Assembly (NCBI GenBank): GCA_016208645.1 | Contig: JACQXP010000073.1 | Coordinates: 1 to 19,173 of the forward strand | DNA length: 19,173 nucleotides | Direction: 5' to 3' | Origin: Candidatus Methylomirabilota bacterium | GTDB taxonomy: Bacteria > Methylomirabilota > Methylomirabilia > Methylomirabilales > 2-02-FULL-66-22 | Shown here: positions 1-10,418 of the stretch, one piece after another | Position numbering within the stretch: the stretch's first letter is position 1 | How the letters are laid out: each line of letters starts with the position of its first letter | Notes under the pieces: model-generated | What the model was told of the DNA's origin: nothing | The model's database searches: none | The model's input: only the letters and a program-made list of their open reading frames with translations | Position numbers and translations under genes: made by a program

Positions 1-300
1 CCCGCGACGTCCTGGGAACGGAATGACCTGCCGGGCCGGATCTGGCTGGACCTCGCGTCGGCGGACAAGAAGCTGATCGTGCTCGGCATCCTGGCCGGAT
101 GGCTTCCCTGGCTTTTTTGGCTCCCGGCTGGCTACCTCTTCTACCTGTACGTTGATGCCCGTCGACGCTTCGATCGGGAAGCGTTCCCGATCCCCCGAGG
201 GGCCAGGCCGGCGGCGCCGATCCTCCTGCTGGCCAAGTCGGCGGCGATGACGGCCGGCCGGTTGGTTGGAAGCGCCCGGTACCGGACCGTATGTCTATGA
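1..300 (+). CDS. C-terminal part of a membrane-anchored protein, probably a glycosyltransferase (5'-truncated)
   Basis: The frame is open from base 1 to a TGA at 298-300, so only the last 99 residues are visible and the start lies upstream. A hydrophobic, Trp-rich segment (about residues 26-46, LIVLGILAG through GYLFYLYV) is followed by a basic stretch (DARRRFDRE), which suggests one membrane helix with a cytoplasmic flank. A second weakly hydrophobic segment is followed by a tail ending GSARYRTVCL. Tails of the type G-S-x-R-Y-R are common at the C-terminus of GT2 glycosyltransferases, and the next gene is a GT2 enzyme, so a glycosyltransferase is the best guess. The catalytic domain is outside the window. 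The stop overlaps the next start (ATGA), indicating cotranscription. Confidence 0.6.
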   Translation, partial: PATSWERNDLPGRIWLDLASADKKLIVLGILAGWLPWLFWLPAGYLFYLYVDARRRFDREAFPIPRGARPAAPILLLAKSAAMTAGRLVGSARYRTVCL

Positions 301-1331
301 CCTCTGAGCCCTCGACGGGCGGGTGGCCCTTCGTCTCCGTCCTCATCAGCACGAAGGACCGGCGGCCGGACCTGGCCAAGGCCCTGGCGTCGCTGGAGAG
401 ACAGGACTACCCCCGCAAGCGCTTTGAGGTGATCGTCGTCGAAGAGACCGGTGAGCCTCAGGCCCCGCCGGGGGTGCGCTACGTGGCCATCCCGAAGGAG
501 GGCAGGGGCTTCGGATACACGCGGGCCGTCGCCCTGCGTCAGGCCCAAGGGCGGTTGGTGGCCTTCATTGACGACGACTGCGAGGCCGAGCCCTCCTGGC
601 TCCGCGAACTGATTGCCCCCCTCCGGGAGGACCTCACGACCCTCGGGGTCGCGGGCGCCGTGCGCGTTCGGAATGCGAATCCCATCGGGATCTGCGAGAA
701 CATCCTGGGCTTCCCCGGCGGCGGGCTGGCCTACCTCTCCCAGGCGGACGGACGCCTGGTTGAAACCCGACACCTCTCGACCTGTAATTGTGCCTACCGG
801 GCCGAGGCCCTGCACAAGGTCGGCGGGTTCCCCGAGGTCGCGCCCTGGAGCGGCGAGGATTACTTGGTCGGCCGCTGGGTGAGCCGCCTGGGGCGCTGCG
901 TGTACACCCCTCGAGCCGTCGTCTTCCACAAGCCGAGGGGCTCCGTCTCTCGGGTGTTCCGCTGGTTCATCCGCCGCGGCCGGCAGGAGGTCTGGCTCCT
1001 CCGCCACTATCCGGACGTGGCCGAGCTGCGCGCCGGCGATCTGCTCGGCACCTCCCTGATCCTCCGGGCGGGCGCCGCCGTGGGGTTGGCCAGCCTCGCA
1101 GGCCTGCCCCCGGTCGGCACGCTGGGGCTGCTCCTGCTGGCCTACGCCGCGCTCCAGAACCTGCGCTATCGGTTCTGCTGGAGGCACTACCAGGCCGCCT
1201 GGCTGCCGGTCCTCCTGCCGCTCACCAAGCTGACGATGGGATTGGGGGGAGAGGTGGGCCGCTGGATCGAGGCGGCGCGCTGGGCACGGGACCTGGCTGG
1301 AGGGCGCGTCCGTCCTCGGGGGACCCTGTGA
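297..1331 (+). CDS. GT2-family glycosyltransferase with C-terminal membrane segment
   Basis: Inverting GT-A glycosyltransferase that would transfer a sugar from a nucleotide donor to a glycan at the inner face of the membrane. In the 344-residue protein the N-terminal Rossmann-like strand FVSVLISTKDR (12-22) is typical of GT2. The metal/nucleotide-binding acidic cluster is IDDDC (91-95), and the acceptor-side acidic motif is GED (187-189). A hydrophobic stretch at about 249-285 (LLGTSLIL to LLLLAYAAL) should be membrane-embedded and anchor the enzyme. ATG 297 was chosen because it forms an ATGA overlap with the previous stop, like other junctions in this operon; ATG 291 would add two residues. 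The stop overlaps the next GTG by four bases. Donor and acceptor cannot be read from the sequence. Confidence 0.9.
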   Translation: MTSEPSTGGWPFVSVLISTKDRRPDLAKALASLERQDYPRKRFEVIVVEETGEPQAPPGVRYVAIPKEGRGFGYTRAVALRQAQGRLVAFIDDDCEAEPSWLRELIAPLREDLTTLGVAGAVRVRNANPIGICENILGFPGGGLAYLSQADGRLVETRHLSTCNCAYRAEALHKVGGFPEVAPWSGEDYLVGRWVSRLGRCVYTPRAVVFHKPRGSVSRVFRWFIRRGRQEVWLLRHYPDVAELRAGDLLGTSLILRAGAAVGLASLAGLPPVGTLGLLLLAYAALQNLRYRFCWRHYQAAWLPVLLPLTKLTMGLGGEVGRWIEAARWARDLAGGRVRPRGTL

Positions 1332-2434
1332 GCCGGGTGCTGCTCATTTCCAACCATGCCGAGATCGTCGGCGGGGGAGAGGAAAGCCTCCTGACGCTCA
1401 TCAAGGGCCTGGATCGGTCGCGCTGGGCCCCGAGGGTGGTGGTCCCCGGCGAGGGTGCAGTGGCGGCCCGCTGCCGCGCGCTCGGGCTTCCCACCCACGT
1501 CATCCCGCTGCCGAGCCTCCGCTGGCCGGGACCTGCGATGCTCCACAGCCTGGCGGCCATGCGGCGCCTGGTAGAGGAGACCGGCGCCCCCCTGTTGCAT
1601 GCGAACGGGTCCCGGGCGATGTTCTACGCCGGGCTGGCGGGACGCCGCGCCAGCCGCCCGGTGATCTGGCACGTGCGCATCTTGGAGCCGGATCCGAGAC
1701 TCGATTGGCTACTGGCCCGGCTCGCCACGCGGACCATCGCCAATTCGGCGGCGGTCCGCGCACGACTCCGCCGATGGCCGCTGGCCTACGCGCGGTGTTC
1801 CGTCGTCCCCAACGGGCTCGATCTCGAATCCTTTCTCCCGTCCAGGGACCCGGAGCGCATCCGTCAATCGCTCGGTCTGGCCTCCACGGACCGGGTGGTG
1901 GGCAACGTCGGGCGCCTGGTTCCGTTCAAAGGGCACCGGTACCTGCTCGAGGCGTTCGCGATCCTCCGACTGACCTGTCGAGAGCTTCGCCTCCTCATCG
2001 TGGGGGATGGCCCGGAGCGCGAAGCGCTGGAGCGGCAGGCACGGGCCCTGAAGGTGGCCCAGGATGTGCATTTCCCCGGCCACCGGGAGGATGTGGCTGA
2101 CCTGCTGTCGGTCATGGAGGTGTTCGTCCTGCCCTCGCTGGCCGAGCATTTCGGGCGGGTGCTACTGGAGGCCATGGCCATGGAACGGCCGGTGGTCGCC
2201 ACGGCGGCCGGCGGCGTCCCGGAGGTTGTGGAAGAGAAGGTCACGGCGCTCCTGGTGCCGCCAGGGGATGCGGGGGCGCTGGCCGGCGCGATCCAGACGC
2301 TGCTCAACGATCCGGTGCGCGCCCGCGCCATGGGACAGGCGGGACGTCGCCGCGTCGAAGAGCAGTATACGCTCCGGCGGCACGCGGAGCAGATCGAGGC
2401 GGTGTACCGCGAGGTCCTCGGGGAGCGGCGGTGA
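1328..2434 (+). CDS. GT4-family glycosyltransferase
   Basis: Retaining GT-B glycosyltransferase of 368 residues. The N-terminal domain opens with VSRVLLISNHAEIVGGGEE, with the glycine-rich acceptor-side loop GGGEE at 15-19. The C-terminal nucleotide-sugar domain shows VGNVGRLVPFKGH and LLIVGDGPERE, then the EX7E motif with E273 and E281 (EHFGRVLLE), followed by AMERPVVATAAGGVPEVV. The GTG start at 1328 overlaps the previous stop as GTGA. A longer open frame runs upstream, but it is an out-of-frame shadow of the GT2 gene and lacks GT4 features. The protein is cytoplasmic or peripheral with no membrane helix. It is probably one of several sequential transferases building the same glycan; sugar specificity is not visible. 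Confidence 0.9.
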   Translation: MSRVLLISNHAEIVGGGEESLLTLIKGLDRSRWAPRVVVPGEGAVAARCRALGLPTHVIPLPSLRWPGPAMLHSLAAMRRLVEETGAPLLHANGSRAMFYAGLAGRRASRPVIWHVRILEPDPRLDWLLARLATRTIANSAAVRARLRRWPLAYARCSVVPNGLDLESFLPSRDPERIRQSLGLASTDRVVGNVGRLVPFKGHRYLLEAFAILRLTCRELRLLIVGDGPEREALERQARALKVAQDVHFPGHREDVADLLSVMEVFVLPSLAEHFGRVLLEAMAMERPVVATAAGGVPEVVEEKVTALLVPPGDAGALAGAIQTLLNDPVRARAMGQAGRRRVEEQYTLRRHAEQIEAVYREVLGERR

Positions 2435-2468
2435 ATGCCGGGTCTTGCGCGGCAGGTCAGGGGACGGA

Positions 2469-3688
2469 ATGGGATTCCCGGGACGTGATGGCTCACCCAC
2501 GGTGGTGGGGGAGGCGCCCGGCCTCGCGGAGACCCGGATGAGCCGGGCCGCCGGAGGGCCGGAGCCAGGCGGCGCGACCCCCCTTCGAACCGGCATCGAC
2601 GTCCGCGAGCTGGTGGCGGACCGCCAGACCGGAATCGGGCGCGTCCTCAAGATCCTCCTGGAAGGACTTGGTGGCTCTGAGACGGGAATCGTGCCCGTGC
2701 TGTACGGCGACCAGCGGACCCGGCTGCCCGACAGCCTGGAGAGGCTGCCCCTGCGCACCTTGCGCGAGCCCGTGACGCTCTGGTGGGATCAGGTCCGCCT
2801 GCCCCGGGCGTTGCGGGAGGACCGGATCGAGGTGTTCTGGTCGCCCTACTACAAGGTCCCCCTCCGGTCGCCGTGCCCCGTGGTGAACACCATCCACGAC
2901 CTGATCCCGATGCGGTACGGGCCATGGCGGGATCGGGTCCTGTTCGGCCTGGCCTGCCGCATCCACGCCCGGCGCGCGGCGGCGACCCTCACCGATTCGG
3001 AGTTCTCCCGGACCTGCCTTACGCGGGATCTGGGGATCCCGCCGGATAAGATCCATCTCGTCCCGCTGGCCGTGGGGCCCCAGTTTCGCCCGGTGGACAG
3101 GCGGAATCAGCACGCGGTCCTCTCGCGATATTCCCTGGACCCGGACTACCTCCTCACCGTGACGAACTTCCAGCCCCACAAGAACCTCCCGCGCCTCCTG
3201 GAGGCCTACCGGCACCTGCCCTCCCCCCTCCGGGGGGGGCATCCCCTGGTCGTCGTGGGGGACGGCGCCGGGCGAGCCGACTTGGAGAGATCGCGCGACG
3301 CCCTGGGCCTCCGGGCCGAGGTCCGTTTCCTGGGGGGCATCCCCGACGAGGACCTCCCCGCCCTGTATGCCGGCGCAGCCGCCTTCGTGTTTCCCTCCCT
3401 GGAAGAGGGCTTCGGCCTGCCGGCGCTGGAAGCCATGGCATGCGGGGCCCCGGTCGTGTGTGGCGAGGCCGGCGCGCTGCCCGAGGTGGTGGGTGATGCG
3501 GCGCTCCTGGTGAATCCGCGCGATCCCGCGGCCATCACCGGGGGCCTCGCCCGCGTCCTGGCCGATACGACCCTGAGATCGAACCTCCAGGCCCGGGGCC
3601 CGACCCGGGCGGCCCGATTCACCCCGGAGGCTATGCTGGGCGCGGTGTGCGCGGCGCTGCAACGCGTCCGACCGCGGGGGGCATCCTG

Positions 3689-3689
<1 letters not shown>
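2469..3689 (+). CDS. GT4-family glycosyltransferase, mannosyltransferase-like subgroup
   Basis: GT-B glycosyltransferase of 406 residues. The N-terminal domain carries RTGIDVRELVADRQTGIGR and VNTIHDLIPMRY. The C-terminal domain has TNFQPHKNLPRLLEAY (the K-N-L-x-x-L-L signature of WbaZ/MtfB-type enzymes), VVVGDGAGR, and the EX7E motif with E313 and E321 in LEEGFGLPALEAMACG. ATG 2469 follows a purine-rich AGGGGACGG and leaves a short leader after the preceding stop at 2434. ATG 2538 (MSRAAGG), with CGGAG upstream, is a credible shorter start, since recognisable homology begins only after it. Its stop shares one base with the next start (TGATG). Mannosyl or rhamnosyl transfer would be typical of the subgroup but is inference. 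Confidence 0.88.
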
Positions 3690-5593
<1,904 letters not shown>

Positions 5594-5600
5594 GACCCGC

Positions 5601-7736
5601 ATGACCGATTCCCTGCGAGTCCTCATGATCTCCGATGTCTCCCCGCTGGCCATCGAGGGCGGAGGGGAACGGGTCCTCTGGGAGCAGGCGTCCCGGCTGG
5701 TCAAGCTCGGCCACCGGGTTCGCATTCTCAGCCGCTCCCCTCGGGATGGCCTCACGGACACGGTCGAGCGCCAGGGCGTTTCCATCCACCATTTCCCCGT
5801 GGACCGGCGTTCCCTCATGCGCTTCTTCGTCAGCTCGATTCGGGAGACCCGCCAGGCAGTCGCCCGGATTCTTGCCGAGGAGGACTGCGACGTCCTGCAC
5901 CTGCAACAGCCGCTCTCGGGCTATGGGGCCCTGGACCCGGATCGGGCCAGGGACCTTCCGTCCCTGTATACGTTCCTCTCGCCGGCCCCCCTGGAATACA
6001 TCTCCCGGCGCCGCATGACGGGCCTGCATCGCCCCGGCCTGATCGGCAGGGCGGGCCAGGTCACCCTGTGGGCGATCGAGCGGGCGTGCCTCAGGCGCGC
6101 AACGCGCATCCACGTCCTGAGCGACTTTTCGGCCGGCCAGCTCTGGAAGTTGTACGGCATCCCGTCGGATCGGATCGTGAAGATCCCGGGTGGCGCGGAC
6201 CTGGAGCGGTTCCGGCCCGCTCCGGACCGCCGGGCGGTGCGCGCGAGCCTGGGCCTCCCGCACCGGTCGCCGGTGCTCTTGACCGTCCGGAATCTCGAAG
6301 CCCGCATGGGCCTGGACAGCCTGATCCGGGCCCTGGCGATATTGCGCCGGCACGTCGCCGACGTCCTCCTCCTGATCGGCGGCGCCGGCACCCTGCGGGG
6401 GCCCCTGGAATCGCTCGCCGCGTCGCTGGGCCTTCAGGAGCACGTGCGCTTCCTGGGCTACGTCCCGGAGCAGGACCTGCCACGATACTACCAGGCGGCG
6501 GATGCCTTCGTGCTGCCCACGCGGGAGCTCGAGGGGTTCGGTCTGATCACTGTCGAGGCGCTGGCCGCCGGCACGCCGGTCCTCGGGACGCCTGTGGGGG
6601 CCACGCCGGAGATCCTGCTCCCCCTGAAGCCCTCGCTGGTCTTCCGGGAGGCCACAGCCGAGGCCATGGCTGAGGGTCTCCGTGGCTTCCTGGACGCCAC
6701 CGGTCGCGATCCGGAAGCCAGCGTGCGTCTTCGCCAGGCGTGCCGGCGCCATGCCGAGATGCACTACGGCTGGGACCAGTCGGTGGCGGAACTGGAAGAC
6801 ACCCTTCAACGCCTGGCGCAGCGCCAGGCGAACGTCCAGGAGCCGTCGGCGCCCTGCCCGGCGTGCGGCGGTCTTGCGCGGCAGCCCGACCTGGCCTACC
6901 TGGGTACCCGGTATCTCCGTTGCCCGGAGTGTCACACCGGCGTGGTCGCCACGCTGCCGAGCGCGGATTCCCTGCGAGACCACTACGAATGCGACTACCC
7001 GCGCCGCTTCCCTCCTGATCGCGTCGCTGATCCCCGGACCGAGCTGTTTTCCTCAATCCTGGATCGCTTGCAGAGATTCCAGCCGCCCGCGCGTCTCCTG
7101 GATCTCGGTTGCGGCGGCGGCCACCTGCTGGCGGCAGCCAGGCAGCGCGGCTGGCGGTCGCTGGGTACCGACCTCTCACACCAGGCCTGCGTCAATGCGC
7201 ACCAGGCCGGCGCCCCCGCAGTACAGGCCGAAACGGCGGCGCTCCCCTTCCGGGATGGCAGCGTAGAGGCGGTATTGCTGATCAACGTTCTGGATCACGT
7301 CCTGGATCCTCTCGAGACCCTGCGCGAGGCCCTCCGGGTGCTGATCCCCGGGGGATACCTCGCGATCCGGATTCCCAACGCAGCCTTCCATAGGCCGTGG
7401 ATCCGGTTCCTCACCTCTCTCGGTCCCGCGCTCCGGTGGTATGGCTGGGACGGGTATCCTATTCTTCACGTCTTCGCCTTCACGGGGAGCGGCCTGACGC
7501 GTCTGGTGCAGCGGGCCGGGTTTCATGTCCTGGAGGTGCGGAATTCCTCCTTCGCCACCGAGGTGACTGGCCCGCCGCAACTCGGTCTGCGGGCGGTCCT
7601 TCGATGGCTGCCCGGGCTCATTGGCGCCGGGGCTGCCAGCCTGGAGATCCTCTCCCGAGGGTGCTTGTTGGTGGGGCCGTCGATCGAGCTGTACGCGCGC
7701 AAGGGTTCCGTCGCAGAGCGTGAGGTCGCTTTGTGA
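5601..7736 (+). CDS. Bifunctional GT4 glycosyltransferase fused to zinc-ribbon SAM methyltransferase
   Basis: One uninterrupted 711-residue frame contains two enzymes. Residues about 1-400 form a GT-B transferase: DVSPLAIEGGGERVLWEQ near the N-terminus, LTVRNLEARMGLDSL, LLIGGAGT, and EX7E with E311 and E319 (ELEGFGLITVEALAAG). A short linker rich in Q, E and A leads to a zinc ribbon with CPAC (419-422) and CPEC (441-444). A class I methyltransferase follows, with SAM motif DLGCGGG (501-507), an acidic loop (GTDLSHQ), ALPFRDGSVEAV and LIPGGYLAIRIPNAAFHR. ATG 5601 was chosen because the GT4 start follows immediately; GTG 5571 would overlap asnB. The last bases overlap the next start (GTGA). A likely role is adding a sugar and methylating it or the chain end. 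Confidence 0.88.
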   Translation: MTDSLRVLMISDVSPLAIEGGGERVLWEQASRLVKLGHRVRILSRSPRDGLTDTVERQGVSIHHFPVDRRSLMRFFVSSIRETRQAVARILAEEDCDVLHLQQPLSGYGALDPDRARDLPSLYTFLSPAPLEYISRRRMTGLHRPGLIGRAGQVTLWAIERACLRRATRIHVLSDFSAGQLWKLYGIPSDRIVKIPGGADLERFRPAPDRRAVRASLGLPHRSPVLLTVRNLEARMGLDSLIRALAILRRHVADVLLLIGGAGTLRGPLESLAASLGLQEHVRFLGYVPEQDLPRYYQAADAFVLPTRELEGFGLITVEALAAGTPVLGTPVGATPEILLPLKPSLVFREATAEAMAEGLRGFLDATGRDPEASVRLRQACRRHAEMHYGWDQSVAELEDTLQRLAQRQANVQEPSAPCPACGGLARQPDLAYLGTRYLRCPECHTGVVATLPSADSLRDHYECDYPRRFPPDRVADPRTELFSSILDRLQRFQPPARLLDLGCGGGHLLAAARQRGWRSLGTDLSHQACVNAHQAGAPAVQAETAALPFRDGSVEAVLLINVLDHVLDPLETLREALRVLIPGGYLAIRIPNAAFHRPWIRFLTSLGPALRWYGWDGYPILHVFAFTGSGLTRLVQRAGFHVLEVRNSSFATEVTGPPQLGLRAVLRWLPGLIGAGAASLEILSRGCLLVGPSIELYARKGSVAEREVAL

Positions 7737-8869
7737 TCCGCGTGCTGCACATCATCACCCGCCTGGACGTGGGGGGATCCACGGAGAACACCGTGATCTC
7801 CGTGTCCCGCATGCCGCGACCGGAGTTCGCCTGCGGCCTGATCTCCGGCCAGACCGCGGACCCGCCGCCGGGACTCGCGGAGAGTCTGTCCCAGGCCGGC
7901 GTGCCCTGGATCCAGGTGCGCCACCTCCTGCGCGCCGTGAGCCCGGTTGCCGACGGCCGGGCGCTCTGGGCGCTGTGGCGGCTGCTCCGAAAGATGCAAC
8001 CGGACATCCTCCACACCCACTCGTCCAAGGCGGGGTTCCTGGGGCGACTGGCGGCACGGGCGGCGGGCGTCCCGCACATCGTGCACACCCCCCACGGCCA
8101 CATCTTCGAGGGATACTTCTCGCCGGCCCTGACCCGCGCCTTCATCGCGATGGAACGGGTGGCCGCCCGCTGGACCGACCGGATCATCACCCTCAGTGAC
8201 GGAGAGGCCCGGGATCATCTGGAGCAGGGGATCGGCCGTCCCGGGCAGTTCGTCACGATCCCCAGTGGGGTGGACCTGGACGCCGTGACCTCCGCCCCGC
8301 CGGTCCGCCTGGTGGCGGGGGGCCCCGTGGTCGGCGCGGTGGCGCGGCTGGTCCCGGTGAAGGGCCTGCACTACCTGATCGAGGCGGCGCCGGAGATCCT
8401 CCGGCGAACCCCCGGGGCGCGGTTCCTCCTGGTCGGGGACGGCGAGATGCGACCCGATCTCGAGGCCCAGGCGCGGGCCCTCGGCCTGGCGGACCGGATC
8501 GCCTTCGCCGGCTTCCGGGAGGACATCCCCTCGGTCCTGGCCGGGACCGATCTCGTCGTGCTCCCGTCGCTCAACGAGGGCATGGGCCGGGTCCTGGTCA
8601 TGGCCATGGTCCTGGGGAAACCCATCGTGGCGACCCGGGTCGGGGGGGTGGCGGAACTCCTCGGCGAGGGGGAGGCGGGGGTGCTGGTGCCGGCCCGCGA
8701 CCCGGCGGCCCTGGCGGAGGCCATCAGCGCGCTGCTCCAGGATCCGCCCCGTGCGCGGGCGCTGGGAGAGGCGGGGCGGCGGCGCGCCTCGCGCTACAGT
8801 GCCGCAGCCATGCTGGATGCCTTGGCCCGGCTGTACCGGGAGGTCATGACGGATGGCCGATCCGGCTAG
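7733..8869 (+). CDS. GT4-family glycosyltransferase with altered EX7E motif
   Basis: A 378-residue GT-B enzyme. The N-terminus VIRVLHIITRLDVGGSTENT and the segment HTHSSKAGFLGRLAARAAGV, followed by HTPHGHIF, are typical of CapM/WbpH-like GT4 transferases acting on lipid-linked sugars. The C-terminal domain has VGAVARLVPVKGLHYLIEA and LLVGDGEMRPDLE. The usual EX7E motif reads E282-GMGRVLV-M290, so the second Glu is Met; the flanking LGKPIVATRVGGVAELL is normal. The GTG start overlaps the previous stop as GTGA. The 3' end overlaps the following ATG by 17 bases. It may retain activity, because the first Glu and the surrounding fold are intact. Confidence 0.88.
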   Translation: MIRVLHIITRLDVGGSTENTVISVSRMPRPEFACGLISGQTADPPPGLAESLSQAGVPWIQVRHLLRAVSPVADGRALWALWRLLRKMQPDILHTHSSKAGFLGRLAARAAGVPHIVHTPHGHIFEGYFSPALTRAFIAMERVAARWTDRIITLSDGEARDHLEQGIGRPGQFVTIPSGVDLDAVTSAPPVRLVAGGPVVGAVARLVPVKGLHYLIEAAPEILRRTPGARFLLVGDGEMRPDLEAQARALGLADRIAFAGFREDIPSVLAGTDLVVLPSLNEGMGRVLVMAMVLGKPIVATRVGGVAELLGEGEAGVLVPARDPAALAEAISALLQDPPRARALGEAGRRRASRYSAAAMLDALARLYREVMTDGRSG

Positions 8870-10418
8870 CCCCCTGACCGCGCCGCGTGGCCCGGGGCGG
8901 TGCCGCCGCACGCGCTGGTGGGTGGGGTTGACCCTGTCACTGGGCCTGTTCAGCCAGGGTCCAGTGACGGTTCAGGCGGCCGGTCCCTTGCGGCCGCTGG
9001 TGGCGGCCGTCCACGTGCACTCCACCTGGAGCAGCGGCGATTTGAGCCTGGAGGAACTGACCACCCGGGCGCGCGCCCTCGGCATCGAGGCCATCTTCCT
9101 GACGGAAAATCACCTGCAGCGATTCGAATACGGGCTGCCTCCGCTCCGCAACCTCCTGCGGTATCGCGTGGAGTACCCCTCCCTGCTCAGCCGGGGGCCC
9201 GAGCCGTTTCTGGAGGCGGTCCGCGCAGTGAACGCGCGCCAGCAAGAGGTGCTGCTGATCCCCGGGGCAGAGGTGATCCCCCACTACTACTGGACCGGCG
9301 ATCTCTGGAGCGGCAGCCTGACCATGGTTAACGCGCAGAAGAACATCCTGGCCTTCGGCCTGTATCGCCCCGAAGATTACCGGGGCCTCCCGGCCGTCGG
9401 GAACCTCGGCGCGTCGCACTGGAGCCGGGAGAGCCTCGTGTTGCTCTGGCCCGCCGTCCTGGCGGTCCCGGGGGTGTGGCTGCTCCGGCTTCGCCGCCGG
9501 CGTCCGGTGCGCCTTCAGCACTTCCAGCTCAGCGTGGAGCGGCGATACACCGGCTACGGGATCCTCTGTCTGGGACTCGGGGTGGTGTTGCTGGCCAACA
9601 ACTTTCCCTTTCGCCGCGCCCCCGTCTCCCCGTATGATTCCGGCGCGGGGCTGCGGCCGCACCAAGCGGTCATCGACTTCATCGCCGCGCGCGGAGGTCT
9701 CTCGGCCTGGTCGCTCCCCGAGGCGCGGGATCACCAGGTCGTGACGGTGGCCGGGAGGCGGGCGACAATCCAGACGGAGCCGTATCCATCCGACCTCCTG
9801 GCCACGGATCGCTTCACGGCCTTCGGCGGCGTGTACGAGGACACCACGACGTTCACCGACCCCGGTCAGGGATGGGACCGGCTTCTTGCCGACTCCCTGG
9901 ATGGAAGGCGGGCCGCACCCGCCTGGGCCATCGGGGAGGCCGCCTATCACCGCGAGGGGCAGGCGGGCAAGCGGTTCGGCGACGTCCAGACGGTCCTGCT
10001 GGTGGAGCGCAAGGACCCGGCCGCCCTCCTGCAGGCCCTGCGGGCGGGTCGCCTCTACGCCGTGCAGCGCACCCCGGAAGTGAGCCTGATCCTCGATCAG
10101 TTCCAGGTGAGCCTCCCTCCACGGCCCCCGGCCGAGGCCGGCGAGCAGTTGGCCCTGGGGGCGGGAGATCGGCCCGAGGTGCGTGCCGTGGTCCGGGCGA
10201 CGGACGGCCGGCGGATGGGGATCCAGGTGCTCCTGGACCGCGCGGGGGCCGTGGCCCACTCCCTGCGGGGAGAAACCCCGCTCACGCTCAGTTGGACCGA
10301 GGCGCCCTTGCCGGCGGGCACACGCCTGTTCTATCGTCTGGTCGTCCGCGGCCCGGCCGGGCACCAGATCCTGAGCAACCCGATCTTCGTCCAGACGGCG
10401 CGCGAGGGGGTCCGGTGA
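8853..10418 (+). CDS. Membrane-associated PHP-domain-like protein
   Basis: 521 residues. A basic N-terminus (RGPGRCRRTRWW) is followed by a hydrophobic segment at about 24-43 ending TVQAAG, which reads as a signal peptide or anchor. PHP-type metal motifs follow: HVHSTWSSG with H54 and H56, TENH (84-87) and PGAEV (137-141). Two probable membrane helices (about 194-211 SLVLLWPAVLAVPGVWLL and about 233-249 TGYGILCLGLGVVLLA) lie between these and the later PHP-like segments ARGGLSAWSLPEA and WAIGEAAYH. The PHP His normally found before Leu/Pro is Ser287, and the usual Asp two before the last His (H366) is Ala364. It is probably exported or membrane-bound, with phosphoesterase activity uncertain. 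ATG 8853 has GGGAGG nine bases upstream. Confidence 0.75.
   Translation: MADPASPLTAPRGPGRCRRTRWWVGLTLSLGLFSQGPVTVQAAGPLRPLVAAVHVHSTWSSGDLSLEELTTRARALGIEAIFLTENHLQRFEYGLPPLRNLLRYRVEYPSLLSRGPEPFLEAVRAVNARQQEVLLIPGAEVIPHYYWTGDLWSGSLTMVNAQKNILAFGLYRPEDYRGLPAVGNLGASHWSRESLVLLWPAVLAVPGVWLLRLRRRRPVRLQHFQLSVERRYTGYGILCLGLGVVLLANNFPFRRAPVSPYDSGAGLRPHQAVIDFIAARGGLSAWSLPEARDHQVVTVAGRRATIQTEPYPSDLLATDRFTAFGGVYEDTTTFTDPGQGWDRLLADSLDGRRAAPAWAIGEAAYHREGQAGKRFGDVQTVLLVERKDPAALLQALRAGRLYAVQRTPEVSLILDQFQVSLPPRPPAEAGEQLALGAGDRPEVRAVVRATDGRRMGIQVLLDRAGAVAHSLRGETPLTLSWTEAPLPAGTRLFYRLVVRGPAGHQILSNPIFVQTAREGVR

Noticed and set aside
141..1187. Long minus-strand open frame opposite the GT2 gene
   Set aside because: It has no family motif and is the antisense shadow of a well-supported GT2 gene in GC-rich DNA. 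The same applies to the long minus frames at 2493-3662, 3206-5818, 5529-6983, 7523-8911, 8937-10364 and 13753-15081.
788..1327. N-terminal extension of the first GT4 gene
   Set aside because: It overlaps the GT2 gene in another frame, is Pro/Arg/Gly-rich and lacks any GT4 feature; the GTG at 1328 with GTGA overlap fits better.
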